From positions 620,001 to 684,000 of the forward strand of contig JABFGC010000001.1 in assembly GCA_013112685.1 (NCBI GenBank): a stretch of 64,000 nt of DNA. Reading direction: 5' to 3'. The number at the start of each line of letters is the position of its first letter. The first letter of the stretch is position 1. Below are positions 8,346 to 16,934 of this stretch, piece by piece. The DNA comes from Chloroflexota bacterium. Lineage in GTDB: Bacteria; Chloroflexota; Anaerolineae; Anaerolineales; Villigracilaceae. The translations under genes and the position numbers were made by a program. The notes beneath the pieces were generated by a model. That model did no database searches, was not told the DNA's origin, and saw nothing but the letters and a program-made list of their open reading frames with translations.

Positions 8346-9320
8346 ATGGCTGCTACACCCACCCGAGACCGAGTCTCCCCGCAAGCGGATGCGCGTCCGC
8401 TCCGCCGACCGGATTGGATCAAAGTGCGCGCGCCTTCGGGCGAGACCTACGAATGGCTGCAAAGCCTGATGCGCAAGAAAGAACTGCATACTGTTTGTGA
8501 AGAGGCGATGTGCCCCAACCTCGGCGAATGCTGGGGAAGCGGCACCGCGACGTTTTTGATGCTGGGCGATGTGTGCACGCGCACTTGCGCCTTCTGCGAC
8601 ATCAAACACGGCAAGCCCGCGCTGCTGGATTGGGGCGAAGCCGAGCGCGTGGCGCAAGCCGTGAAAGCCATGAACCTGAAGCATGCGGTTATTACGTCCG
8701 TGAACCGCGATGAAAGAAGAGATGGCGGCGCGCCGATCTTTGCGATGGTGATCAGGAGAATTAGAGAATTGCTGCCGGGTTGTTCCATCGAAGTGTTGAT
8801 TCCCGATTTCAAAGGCAGCATCGAAGCCTTGAAGATCGTCATGGATGCGCGCCCGGAAATCCTGAACCACAACGTGGAGACCGTGCCGCGGCTCTTCAAG
8901 CAGGTCCAGCCGCAGGATAATTACGACTGGGCGGCGGCAACCCTATCCAACGCCAAGAAACTCGATCCCGACGTGCTGACCAAAAGCGGCATCATGGTCG
9001 GCTTGGGCGAGACCATGGACGAGGTCAAAGCCGTGATGCGCGACCAGCGCAGTTGGGGGGTGGACATCCTGACCATCGGTCAATATCTGCAACCGAGCAA
9101 GAAGCACATGCACATCTCACGCTACTACACGATGGAAGAATTCGCCGACCTGCGCGAGTACGGCTATTCCATCGGATTCAAGTGGGTGGAGTCGAACCCG
9201 CTCGTTCGTTCCTCGTATCACGCCGCGGAGCAGGTGCGCGCGTTGAGTGTGGTGCATCGGAAATTGTATGGGGAAGGTCAAGTAATCAGTAATCAGTTGC
9301 CAGTGGTCAGTGGAAAGTAG
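8346..9320 (+). CDS. lipA: lipoyl synthase
   Basis: Radical-SAM enzyme that inserts two sulfurs into protein-bound octanoate to make lipoate. All cluster ligands are present in the 324-residue product: auxiliary cluster C51, C56, C62; SAM cluster C77, C81, C84 (CTRTCAFC); and the C-terminal RSSYHA serine that binds the auxiliary cluster. The start at 8346 has AAGGA 6 nt upstream; an upstream start at 8295 would overlap the NfeD gene. The last 12 or so residues ([12 protein letters not shown]) are encoded by a dispersed TAATCAGT-type repeat, which has replaced the natural C-terminal end. No lipB is in the window. Confidence 0.95.
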   Translation: MAATPTRDRVSPQADARPLRRPDWIKVRAPSGETYEWLQSLMRKKELHTVCEEAMCPNLGECWGSGTATFLMLGDVCTRTCAFCDIKHGKPALLDWGEAERVAQAVKAMNLKHAVITSVNRDERRDGGAPIFAMVIRRIRELLPGCSIEVLIPDFKGSIEALKIVMDARPEILNHNVETVPRLFKQVQPQDNYDWAAATLSNAKKLDPDVLTKSGIMVGLGETMDEVKAVMRDQRSWGVDILTIGQYLQPSKKHMHISRYYTMEEFADLREYGYSIGFKWVESNPLVRSSYHAAEQVRALSVVHRKLYGEGQVISNQLPVVSGK

Positions 9321-9350
9321 CGAGCGGATGGGAGCAAGAGTAGAGATTTG

Positions 9351-9824
9351 ATGAACAGCCAAAACGCCATGCTTCCGTTGGATAACGCGTTCGGGGATTT
9401 TACGAAACTTGTTCTTTCTTTATCCGACGAACAGTTCTTGTCCCCGATGGACGGCTGGACGCCCAGGGATGTGGTGGCGCACCTGGTCGGCTGGAATGGT
9501 CTGATGATTGAGTCATCCACGACCATCCTTGCGGGAAATCCGCCGTCGTACTACGCCGACGCTCCGAATGATTTCAGCAGCATTAATTCGGGCTTTACGA
9601 CAAAATATTCATCCCGATCAAAACGGGAACTCCTTGCAGAACTTCGATCCTCGATGGAAGAATTAGCGTTTTTTATTAATAACCTGCCCGCCGAGGAATT
9701 GACAGCGGATCACGGAGTCCTCCATCACAGCGGCGTTCCCGCGACGGTTACCAGGATCATCAATTCCCTCGCAGGCGATTATCAGTATCATACGCGTCAA
9801 ATTGCCGAGTGGTTCAACAAATAA
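9351..9824 (+). CDS. DinB-like four-helix-bundle protein
   Basis: A 157-residue protein resembling the DinB / mycothiol-dependent maleylpyruvate isomerase N-terminal fold. The pattern GWTPRDVVAHLVGWN (36-50) and the C-terminal DYQYHTRQIAEW supply the metal-binding histidines usual in this family. Function cannot be predicted further: members include metal-dependent thiol transferases and damage-inducible proteins of unknown role. The ATG at 9351 has only a weak AGAG ribosome-binding site, and a TTG directly before it is an alternative start. Confidence 0.7.
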   Translation: MNSQNAMLPLDNAFGDFTKLVLSLSDEQFLSPMDGWTPRDVVAHLVGWNGLMIESSTTILAGNPPSYYADAPNDFSSINSGFTTKYSSRSKRELLAELRSSMEELAFFINNLPAEELTADHGVLHHSGVPATVTRIINSLAGDYQYHTRQIAEWFNK

Positions 9825-9872
9825 GGAGAATGGGGCGGGGCAAAAGTTTGTATTGGGGGAATAGGATAATCC

Positions 9873-9938
9873 ATGGATATCGGCAACCTGACCATTGACA
9901 TGACGATGGTGGGCGGCAAGGTGGTGCATCAGGTCTGA
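9873..9938 (+). pseudogene. possible C-terminal stump of an amidohydrolase
   Basis: A 21-codon open segment ending at TGA (9936-9938) reads MDIGNLTIDMTMVGGKVVHQ, which resembles the last strand of metal-dependent amidohydrolases (typically MTIVDGKVVY). No upstream part of such a gene is present, so this is at most a remnant. Confidence 0.3.
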
Positions 9939-9943
9939 GAAGC

Positions 9944-9980
9944 CAAGACCGGACAGGTTTTAAAAACCTGTCCGGTCTTG
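9944..9980. terminator. long perfect hairpin before phnD
   Basis: An 18-bp perfect stem (9944-9961 with 9963-9980) with TTTT/AAAA at its tip. The core GACCGGACAGGTTTT is related to the hairpin at 2206-2239, so it is both a repeat-family member and a possible terminator. Confidence 0.6.
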
Positions 9981-10029
9981 ATAATTCCCTGATAGTGAAT
10001 ATATTCCCCATTTTTTAAGAAACACACAC

Positions 10030-10058
10030 TTGTTAACCGTCATAACCTGCGGTATTAT
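10030..10058 (+). promoter_or_regulatory. promoter of phnDCE
   Basis: TTGTTA (10030-10035), 17-bp spacer, TATTAT (10053-10058), giving a leader of about 60 nt before phnD. Confidence 0.55.
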
Positions 10059-10124
10059 CGCTCCGTCAGGGGCGATGCCGCCCCGCACACACATCTACCA
10101 AATTTTTATAGAAAGAGGAGAAAA

Positions 10125-11231
10125 ATGAACAAACGTTTCCTGTTCGCCCTGCTGACCCTCATCGTGACCGCCTCGATGATCCTCAGCGCCTGTGGTACGC
10201 CTGCCACAGAAGAACCTGTAGCCACTGAAGAACCCACTGAAGTCCCTACCGAAGAACCGACCGCCGAGCCGACCGAAGAAATGCCCGCCATCGGCTCGCC
10301 GGAACACCCCATCAAGGTGCTGTTTGTCCCCTCGGTGGACGCCGCCGAGATCACCGCGGGCGGTGAATTGCTCGCCGCCGCGTTGAACGAAGCCACCGGC
10401 TTGACCTTCGAAGTGACCGTCCCGACCTCTTACGCCGCGACCATCGAAGAGGTCTGCGCTTCGCCGGCTGACACGATGGCGTTCGTCCCCGGTTTGGGTT
10501 ACGTGCTCGGCAACCAGTTGTGCGGCATCAAAGTGGGCGGCAAAGCCGTGCGCTTCGGACTCGACTGGTACGCCGCCATGGTAGTCGTCCAGCGCGACAG
10601 CGAATACCAGACGCTCGCCGACTTGAACGGCAAGAAATGGGCGTATCCTGACGCCACCTCCACCTCCGGCTACCTGTACCCGTTGTACATGTTCCAGGAA
10701 GAGGGCGTAACCCCCAGTGAAGTGATTGAAGCCGGTTCTCATGATGCGGCTGTCCGCGCGGTGTACAACGGCGAAGTGGACTTTGCCACCGCCTTCTGGA
10801 GCCCCGCCAATGTGGACGGTACTTCGCTCGGTCTCGAAGGCTTCGACCAAATTGACGTGCCGGAAGACCTGCTCGCCTCCTGCGCCAATACCGCCGAAGA
10901 CAAAACCGTCATGTGCGGCAACTTCGAACCGCGCGATGCCCGCCGCAACCTCCGCAAGGAAGTCGCGGACGTGATGCAGAAGGTGCGCGTCCTGGCTGTG
11001 ACTCCCGCCATCGCCAACGACACCGTTTCCTTCGGTCCCGAATTCGATGACGCGTTGATGGAACAGATCATGCAGGCGCTCTTCGACTTCGCCGCCAACA
11101 ACGCGGAAGGCTTTGCGGCCGCCTTCGATGCCTATAGCTGGACCGGCATCAACCCAGCCACCGATGCCGACTATGACGACATCCGCAACGCGGTGTCCGC
11201 TTCCGGCATCACGCTCGAAGGGCTCAAGTAA
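10125..11231 (+). CDS. phnD: phosphonate/phosphate-type ABC transporter binding lipoprotein
   Basis: A 368-residue solute-binding protein of the PhnD family (PF12974). It has a signal peptide with lipobox LSAC, then a Glu/Pro/Thr repeat tether (residues about 26-60), then the binding domain: HPIKVLFVPSVDAAEI, then TMAFVPGLGYVLG, then LNGKKWAYPDATSTSGY with the Ser-Thr-Ser anion-binding cluster. Ligand could be phosphonate, phosphite or phosphate; with a separate pst operon nearby a phosphonate or phosphite role is reasonable but unproven. AAAGAGGAG precedes the ATG. No C-P lyase genes occur in the window. Confidence 0.88.
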   Translation: MNKRFLFALLTLIVTASMILSACGTPATEEPVATEEPTEVPTEEPTAEPTEEMPAIGSPEHPIKVLFVPSVDAAEITAGGELLAAALNEATGLTFEVTVPTSYAATIEEVCASPADTMAFVPGLGYVLGNQLCGIKVGGKAVRFGLDWYAAMVVVQRDSEYQTLADLNGKKWAYPDATSTSGYLYPLYMFQEEGVTPSEVIEAGSHDAAVRAVYNGEVDFATAFWSPANVDGTSLGLEGFDQIDVPEDLLASCANTAEDKTVMCGNFEPRDARRNLRKEVADVMQKVRVLAVTPAIANDTVSFGPEFDDALMEQIMQALFDFAANNAEGFAAAFDAYSWTGINPATDADYDDIRNAVSASGITLEGLK

Positions 11232-11251
11232 ACCGACTGTCCGTATCATTT

Positions 11252-11285
11252 CGGGCAGGGGAGTCTTCTCCCCTGCCCGGTTTGT
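11252..11285 (+). terminator. hairpin between phnD and phnC
   Basis: A 12-bp GC-rich stem (11252-11263 with 11268-11279), TCTT loop, then GTTTGTTA. Its place after the binding-protein gene suggests partial termination, giving more PhnD than PhnC/PhnE. Confidence 0.7.
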
Positions 11286-11341
11286 TATGTGGGGCGGAAT
11301 GAAATCCCGCCATGGAAATGCGGAATGACATTCCGCGCCAT
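11286..11341. repeat. inverted repeats around GGCGGAATG
   Basis: GGCGGAATGAAATCCCGCC and GCGGAATGACATTCCGC form two adjacent small hairpins in the phnD-phnC spacer. This is a repeat-type sequence without coding potential. Confidence 0.6.
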
Positions 11342-11375
11342 ACCTCAGTAGCGAGAAACAGCCGAAGAGGAGATC

Positions 11376-12128
11376 ATGCTCGAAGCGAGGAACATCACCA
11401 AAGTCTATGAAGGAGGCGTACAGGCGTTGACCGATGTCAGTTTCACCGTTCCGAAGGGTCAATTCCTGGCGGTCATCGGGTTGAGCGGCTCGGGCAAATC
11501 CACGTTGCTGCGCTGCATCAACCGGCTGATCGAACCGACCTCCGGGCAAATTTTTTGGAACGGGAAGGACATCACCGCCGCATCGCCGGAGGAATTGCGC
11601 CGCATCCGCCGCCGCATCGGCATGGTCTTTCAAAGTTTCAACCTGGTGCATCGCTCGAAAGTGTTGACCAACGTCCTCGCCGGGCGGCTGGGATACACCA
11701 ACCCCGCCTGGAGTTTGTTCAACCGCTTCAGCAAGGCGGATATCGAAAAGGCGCATCAAACCCTCGCCCGCGTAGACATCCCCGATAAAGCCGATTACCG
11801 CGCCGACGAATTGAGCGGCGGGCAGCAGCAACGCGTGGGCATCGCGCGCGCGCTCATGCAGGACCCGGAGATCATCCTCGCCGACGAACCGGTCGCCAGC
11901 CTCGACCCGGCCCTCGCGCACAGCATCATGAAGCATCTCGAACGCATCAACAAGGAAGACGGCGTGACGGTCTTGTGCAGCCTGCACTTCCTCGATTTGG
12001 TGCATAAATACGCCGACCGCGTGATCGCGTTGAATGAGGGCAGGCTGGTCTTCGAAGGCTTGCCGGGCGAAATTGACGATAAAAAATTCAAGGAAATCTA
12101 CGGGCGCGACGCCGAGCGCGTTGGGTGA
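11376..12128 (+). CDS. phnC: phosphonate-type ABC transporter ATP-binding protein
   Basis: ATPase of the PhnCDE importer, 250 residues, standard length. Walker A GLSGSGKST is at 35-43, followed by the PhnC-typical insertion around LAGRLGYTNPAWSLFNRFS, the signature LSGGQQQRVGIARAL, Walker B IILADEPVASLD, and the H-loop LHFLDL. GAAGAGGAG precedes the ATG. phnE starts 4 nt after the stop, so the two are translated together. Confidence 0.92.
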   Translation: MLEARNITKVYEGGVQALTDVSFTVPKGQFLAVIGLSGSGKSTLLRCINRLIEPTSGQIFWNGKDITAASPEELRRIRRRIGMVFQSFNLVHRSKVLTNVLAGRLGYTNPAWSLFNRFSKADIEKAHQTLARVDIPDKADYRADELSGGQQQRVGIARALMQDPEIILADEPVASLDPALAHSIMKHLERINKEDGVTVLCSLHFLDLVHKYADRVIALNEGRLVFEGLPGEIDDKKFKEIYGRDAERVG

Positions 12129-12132
12129 CAGC

Positions 12133-13983
12133 ATGACCCAGTCCAAACCGAACCACGAAGCCAAACCCTCCGTGTGGAGATCGCTCCGCAACGGATTATT
12201 TTTTGCCATTGCCATTCTGACCATTGCGTATGCCTTTCAGGTCACCGGGGTGGACCTTGAAGAATTCCGCAAGGAAAGCCGCCAGCAAAGCCGCGTGCGG
12301 GTGATGCGCGCCCTCGCCCGTCCGGACGTCTTCGATTTCGACCGCGCCGAAACGACGGTCAACTCGCCGGTCCACCTGCCCTGCCCGGGCGGAGTCGAGC
12401 CGCAGATTCAGCGTGAAGAATCCGGCGAAGCCTACGTCGAAAGCCTGTCCTGCAGCGCGGCGGGCGAGATCATCACCTTGACGGGCTACAACTTCCCGCC
12501 CAACACCGATGTGGTGGTTTCCTTCGTGCCGGGCAACGACCCGAACAGCACATTGGCGCTTACCAAGGCGCGGGTGAAATCCGATTCGCAAGGTCGTTTC
12601 ACAGCCGAGGTGGAACTGCCCAAAGACCGCGAGAGCGACGACGTTCAGTTCCTGCGTTCGTATGCGTACCGAAACGTGGGCGCGCCGCGCTGGAGTAAAA
12701 GCGCGCTGGATACCTGGGACAAGATCATCGAGACGGTCTTCATGGCGTTTCTCGCCACCCTGCTCGGCACTATTCTTTCCTTTCCGTTGAGTTTTCTCGC
12801 CGCCCGCAACCTGATGAAGAACGTCCGAAGCCCGTTGACCAGTATCGCACTCAACCTGCTCGGATGGCCCCTTGGCATCTTCTTTGGGTTTCAGGCAGGC
12901 AAATATCTGTTGGGGTTAAGCGGCTCGTTCGCTGAAAATGCCTGGTTGAACGCCGCAGATGTGGTCATTGCCGGGCTTTTGGTTTACATCGGAACCCGCT
13001 GGTCCCTTTCGCGCGGCGATGAAACGCCGTCTGGTGTGATTCAACGCGCGCTTCAGGAATTGGTCTCGCTCGCGGTTTCCATTCTCGCTATCTATGCGTT
13101 TTTGGAAGCGGGCAACTTGTCCATGAGTTTGGGAAGCGCCGCAATCGAACCGCTCGGCGCATTTGGGTTTGTCGGCAATTTTCTTTACCAAAGCGGCGAT
13201 ATTTTGAGAACAATCACACCCGCCCTTGCCGCCCTGGTTGGCGGGAGCATCCTTTCGAGCCGGTTGGGTCGTTTCGGTCAAAGCCTGAGCGAACGACTAT
13301 CGGCTGGCGCGGCGCGCGCAGTCAATCTCATCCTTGCGGCGGCGGCGGGAGGGATGCTCTTCGTCGGCATCGGTCAGACCTTGAACTGGTTCTACGAAAT
13401 TGGCAATCCCTTTTACATTGTCATTCTCCCCGCTGTCCTCGGCGCGGCTGGAGGACTTACCCTTGCAATTTTGACCAAGCCGAAAGCCGCCCTGTCCATC
13501 GGGTTGACCGTGTACTATATCACCCGCATGATCGTGAATGCTGTGCGTTCAGTGGAGGCGGTCATTATGGCGATTGTGTTCGTCATCTTCGTGGGTATCG
13601 GTCCCTTCGCGGGAGTCATGGCATTGGGACTCCACACCATTGCCAGCTTGGTCAAGTTGTATTCCGAGCAAGTGGAAAGCATCCTTGCCGGACCCATCGA
13701 GGCAATCGAAGCCACAGGCGCGAACCGGCTCCAAACCATCATCTACGCCGTCATCCCGCAGATCATCCCGCCATATATTTCCTATACCATGTATCGCTGG
13801 GATATCAATGTGCGTATGTCCACCATCATCGGTATTACAGGCGGCGGCGGCATCGGCTTTCTGCTTGTTCAAAACATCAACCTGCTGGATTACAACGCCG
13901 CATCCACACAGATGCTCGCCATCGCCATCGTCGTCTCGTTCATGGATTACATCAGTTCCGTTATGCGCGAGAAGTACGTGTAA
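12133..13983 (+). CDS. phnE: oversized PhnE-type permease with extracytoplasmic domain
   Basis: Permease of the PhnCDE importer. The 616-residue product is more than twice the usual 260-280. Residues 15-37 form one membrane helix; about 70-185 form a non-membrane segment (CPGG, then two Cys, GEIITLTGYNFPPNTDVVVSFVPG) like an Ig/IPT-type beta domain. About 195-270 contain the start of a permease (TVFMAFLATLLGTILSFPLSFLAARN), followed by several additional helices. The end (SVEAVIMAIVFVIFVGIGPFAGVMAL, EAIEATGANRLQTIIYAVIPQ, then GGGGIGFLL) is the standard PhnE coupling region. The core permease therefore appears interrupted by about 190 residues of extra membrane segments. The frame is uninterrupted. 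Confidence 0.85.
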   Translation: MTQSKPNHEAKPSVWRSLRNGLFFAIAILTIAYAFQVTGVDLEEFRKESRQQSRVRVMRALARPDVFDFDRAETTVNSPVHLPCPGGVEPQIQREESGEAYVESLSCSAAGEIITLTGYNFPPNTDVVVSFVPGNDPNSTLALTKARVKSDSQGRFTAEVELPKDRESDDVQFLRSYAYRNVGAPRWSKSALDTWDKIIETVFMAFLATLLGTILSFPLSFLAARNLMKNVRSPLTSIALNLLGWPLGIFFGFQAGKYLLGLSGSFAENAWLNAADVVIAGLLVYIGTRWSLSRGDETPSGVIQRALQELVSLAVSILAIYAFLEAGNLSMSLGSAAIEPLGAFGFVGNFLYQSGDILRTITPALAALVGGSILSSRLGRFGQSLSERLSAGAARAVNLILAAAAGGMLFVGIGQTLNWFYEIGNPFYIVILPAVLGAAGGLTLAILTKPKAALSIGLTVYYITRMIVNAVRSVEAVIMAIVFVIFVGIGPFAGVMALGLHTIASLVKLYSEQVESILAGPIEAIEATGANRLQTIIYAVIPQIIPPYISYTMYRWDINVRMSTIIGITGGGGIGFLLVQNINLLDYNAASTQMLAIAIVVSFMDYISSVMREKYV

Positions 13984-14009
13984 AAACATTTCCCATTGTT
14001 TGAGATTGC

Positions 14010-14045
14010 AAAACAGGTCGGAGCGCATCTGACCTGTTTTGTCTT
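14010..14045 (+). terminator. terminator of phnDCE
   Basis: A 10-bp stem AAAACAGGTC / GACCTGTTTT (14010-14019, 14031-14040) followed by GTCTT. It lies between convergent phnE and the permease fusion gene. Confidence 0.65.
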
Positions 14046-14102
14046 AATCGCCAATGCTGGATTGCCATAAGATTATGTACAACCCGATTCGGTCGAACCA
14101 GC

Positions 14103-16787
14103 TCACGCCCTTGTCCTGAGGCGCGGATTGAGAATGTAATCGAATGCCGCACTGCACATCCCGAAAGCCACACCCGTCAGGAGCAACAAGGCGATGGGCT
14201 CCAATACCCAGAAGCGCGAGCCATATGCGGCTCCGTACTTCAACGCGGTTTGAATGACCAATCCCCAGGTCGGATACATGACCTCCGAGACATTGAATAT
14301 GGCAAAGGTCGCTTCGAGGAACGAAAAACTTGGAATGAGCGCGATGAGTTGCGGCACCATCACCGGCGTGATGCGAGGGATGAGGTAGTTCCAGATAATG
14401 CGCCAGTTATTAGCGCCATAGGCTCGCGCCGCTTCTACATAAGGCGATTCTTTCACTTGCAGGAATGCGGCGCGGAATGTTTTTGTGGGGCTCCCGAAAA
14501 TGTTCAAAAGAATGATTACGAACAGGACGAGCCAGAAATTGACGTGATAGAACGCATAGAAAAGGATGCCGATGGCCAGCACTGGCAGGATCATGTTGGC
14601 TTCCATCACCATTTGCAGGGCTTTATCCACCCAGCCGCCATGCCATGCTGCCGCTGCACCCACCACCGCAGATCCAATGGTGATGATCAATGAGCCCAAC
14701 AACCCGAAGATGAGCGCGATGGGCATGCCCCATAGCAACGGGATCATCAAGTCCCGCCGCATGGAGTCCGTGCCAGCCAATCCATACACCTGACCGAATA
14801 CCACTAGTTGAGCATCCACGTCCCAGTCTTCTTCAAACCCAACTGCATTGATCTGAACTTTATACGTCCCCGGAAGGGCTTTGGCTGTCTTGGCATTGGG
14901 GTCTGCAAACAGCAGATAAAACGATGGAGTGGGGTAGTGCTCATCCAGCGAAAACCATTCTTTCCAGTTCGGGTTTTGAGCCAGCGTCTTTCTTACGTTG
15001 ATGACGCTGCCGGGCTCGTAATTCTTTTCTGAGGTGATCATCTCTCCTCTGAGTTCTAACTCGCGCCCGTCTGGGGTGGTGACAATCACAGAAGCAAAAG
15101 GGACCTTCTCCCTGAACTTTGGATAATAGTAGATGACCAGGTCTTTGGGAAACTCAGAATAGGGATAATCGAAAACATAGGTGAGCGTGATGGCCTTTGT
15201 ATTTCCTGGCAGGATGGTTTCCACCCGTTCCACTTCATCTGCGCTGCTATCGAGGATGATGGTCGAGGGCAAGTCATCTGCGCGGAAGAGATTCACCCAA
15301 CTTGGCAATGCCAGTTTGGGCACCAAACTGCGGGGCTTGACGCTCAACAGGAACCAATCCCTGCCGATCTGGCGGTAAGGCAGGGCAACGACCGTATACA
15401 TCGATGTCAGCACCAGAAGCGCCACGATGCTGAAACCGACAATGGCAGATGGATATTGGCGCAGTTCAATCATCAAAGATGTGAACCTTTTCCAATTTTC
15501 CCGAGACCTTGCCCGTGAGACAGAATAGCCCCGCTTCAGGTCTTCCCAGGAAAATTCCGGCAATTTGATTCTTGGTGCCGCTCTTTTGCGATTCCCCCGG
15601 GTGATCACTAATTTTTGAGGACTTCCGCCGGATTCGATTCGCAAACGTGGGTCAACAATCACATAGGCAATATCCAGCAGGAAGACGGTGAATCCCAAAA
15701 TGTAGGCAAAAATGACCATCGTCCCAATGATGATCGGGATTTCCCCGGGATAAAATCTCTCGCCCAGAAAATGCGGCAGGGCTTTCACAAACAGGAAGCC
15801 GATGCCGGGCCAGTCGAAGATGTATTCCACGGTAGTGATCAACTGCCAGAATCCGACCATGGAAAGCGAGAAGCTTGTAATAATCGAAGGCAGGACGGGT
15901 CTCAGGATATAGTTCCTTCGGAAAGTTGAGTGCGGCAACCCCATGGCCATTCCGACTTCGACGTAATCTTCATGTGAATAGGCGAGGAAGAACGTCCGCC
16001 AGGAAAAAATCAGAGTAAAGGCGCTGGAAAGCAGGATGGACAACACCGGCAGGACCATGTGCCACAACACGGAAAGGACATACCCCATGGTCGATTCAGG
16101 CGGGACGGTGTCTGTCATGCGCCCAACTGGAAAGATTTTCAGCCCTGCCGCGAAAATGATGACCAGAACCAAGCCTGTCACCCAGCCGGGGATGGAGGAA
16201 AGCGGAGTCAGCAAGCCTATCCACTTGTCCAGCCGCCCGCCGGGATGCTGGGATAAATGAAGGGCAAACGGAATCCCCAAAAAGAACAGGACAAGAAAAC
16301 CGGTCCCAATCAGGAGAATCGTGTTCGGAAGATGCTGCAACAGAATCACCCGGCTGTTTTCAGCATTTACATGCGGGACGGTGTAACGGGGATGGAAGGT
16401 GGTCCTGTCGCTTACGTCGCCCCAATTCAACATCAAGGCTTTATACGTCCAGAGCAAATGCCGGGGAAGAAAGGGGAGGTTTAATCCTTCCTTTTCCTCC
16501 ATTTCAGCTCTTAACTTGGCAACCTCATCGCTGGAAAGATAAAAAAGGTCGACATTTCGAGAAAGGACAGTATAGAGCCGGCTTTTTTCCCCTTTATCGA
16601 TAGCTCCGCCTCCGTTGGCGGCAACGATAGTGATGAATGTGCCGATGGCAATAGTCAGGAAGATGGCGAGCAGGCGCTTCCCGATGTATTTCAATGTTTT
16701 GATAAAAGGATGACTTGCAATCGGTTGTATGGTCGGAAGTTCCCCGTTGTTATCCCGGTAGATTGTCTCTGAGATCTCGGCAGACAT
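14103..16787 (-). CDS. fused DppB-DppC type peptide/nickel ABC permease
   Basis: One 894-residue chain holds both permeases of an oligopeptide-type importer. Residues about 30-390 are DppB-like: helix 1 near 33-55, then ILLQHLPNTILLIGTGFLVLF, with the coupling loop GMAMGLPHSTFRRNYILRPVLP. Residues about 445-890 are DppC-like: a first helix near 447-470, then a large extracytoplasmic segment (480-670), then DSMRRDLMIPLLWGMPIAL and the coupling loop EAARAYGANNWRIIWNYLIPR. In typical operons these are two genes of about 320 and 300 residues. No binding protein or ATPase gene is adjacent, so partners must be elsewhere. Solute unknown. Confidence 0.85.
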   Translation of the reverse strand: MSAEISETIYRDNNGELPTIQPIASHPFIKTLKYIGKRLLAIFLTIAIGTFITIVAANGGGAIDKGEKSRLYTVLSRNVDLFYLSSDEVAKLRAEMEEKEGLNLPFLPRHLLWTYKALMLNWGDVSDRTTFHPRYTVPHVNAENSRVILLQHLPNTILLIGTGFLVLFFLGIPFALHLSQHPGGRLDKWIGLLTPLSSIPGWVTGLVLVIIFAAGLKIFPVGRMTDTVPPESTMGYVLSVLWHMVLPVLSILLSSAFTLIFSWRTFFLAYSHEDYVEVGMAMGLPHSTFRRNYILRPVLPSIITSFSLSMVGFWQLITTVEYIFDWPGIGFLFVKALPHFLGERFYPGEIPIIIGTMVIFAYILGFTVFLLDIAYVIVDPRLRIESGGSPQKLVITRGNRKRAAPRIKLPEFSWEDLKRGYSVSRARSRENWKRFTSLMIELRQYPSAIVGFSIVALLVLTSMYTVVALPYRQIGRDWFLLSVKPRSLVPKLALPSWVNLFRADDLPSTIILDSSADEVERVETILPGNTKAITLTYVFDYPYSEFPKDLVIYYYPKFREKVPFASVIVTTPDGRELELRGEMITSEKNYEPGSVINVRKTLAQNPNWKEWFSLDEHYPTPSFYLLFADPNAKTAKALPGTYKVQINAVGFEEDWDVDAQLVVFGQVYGLAGTDSMRRDLMIPLLWGMPIALIFGLLGSLIITIGSAVVGAAAAWHGGWVDKALQMVMEANMILPVLAIGILFYAFYHVNFWLVLFVIILLNIFGSPTKTFRAAFLQVKESPYVEAARAYGANNWRIIWNYLIPRITPVMVPQLIALIPSFSFLEATFAIFNVSEVMYPTWGLVIQTALKYGAAYGSRFWVLEPIALLLLTGVAFGMCSAAFDYILNPRLRTRA

Positions 16788-16934
16788 GGCGCATCCTCGT
16801 TGCAGTCACTGATTCAAACTCGCTCTTAATCATTATACGATCTTTCAACCCAATGTCCTTTATCATTCAATCCCTGGGTTGCCACTGGATTATATATAAT
16901 GTACAATCCGCGCCAATCGAGGAAATTCCCCACC

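Noticed and set aside
10095..12224. Long antisense open frame of about 700 codons opposite phnD and phnC
   Set aside because: It is the mirror of GC-rich codon use in real genes on the other strand; low-complexity Gly/Arg/Val/His composition, no domain, and the phn genes are unmistakable.
10125..13983. Calling the phn genes a C-P lyase phosphonate degradation operon
   Set aside because: Only the transporter genes phnD, phnC and phnE are present; no phnG-M genes occur in the window.
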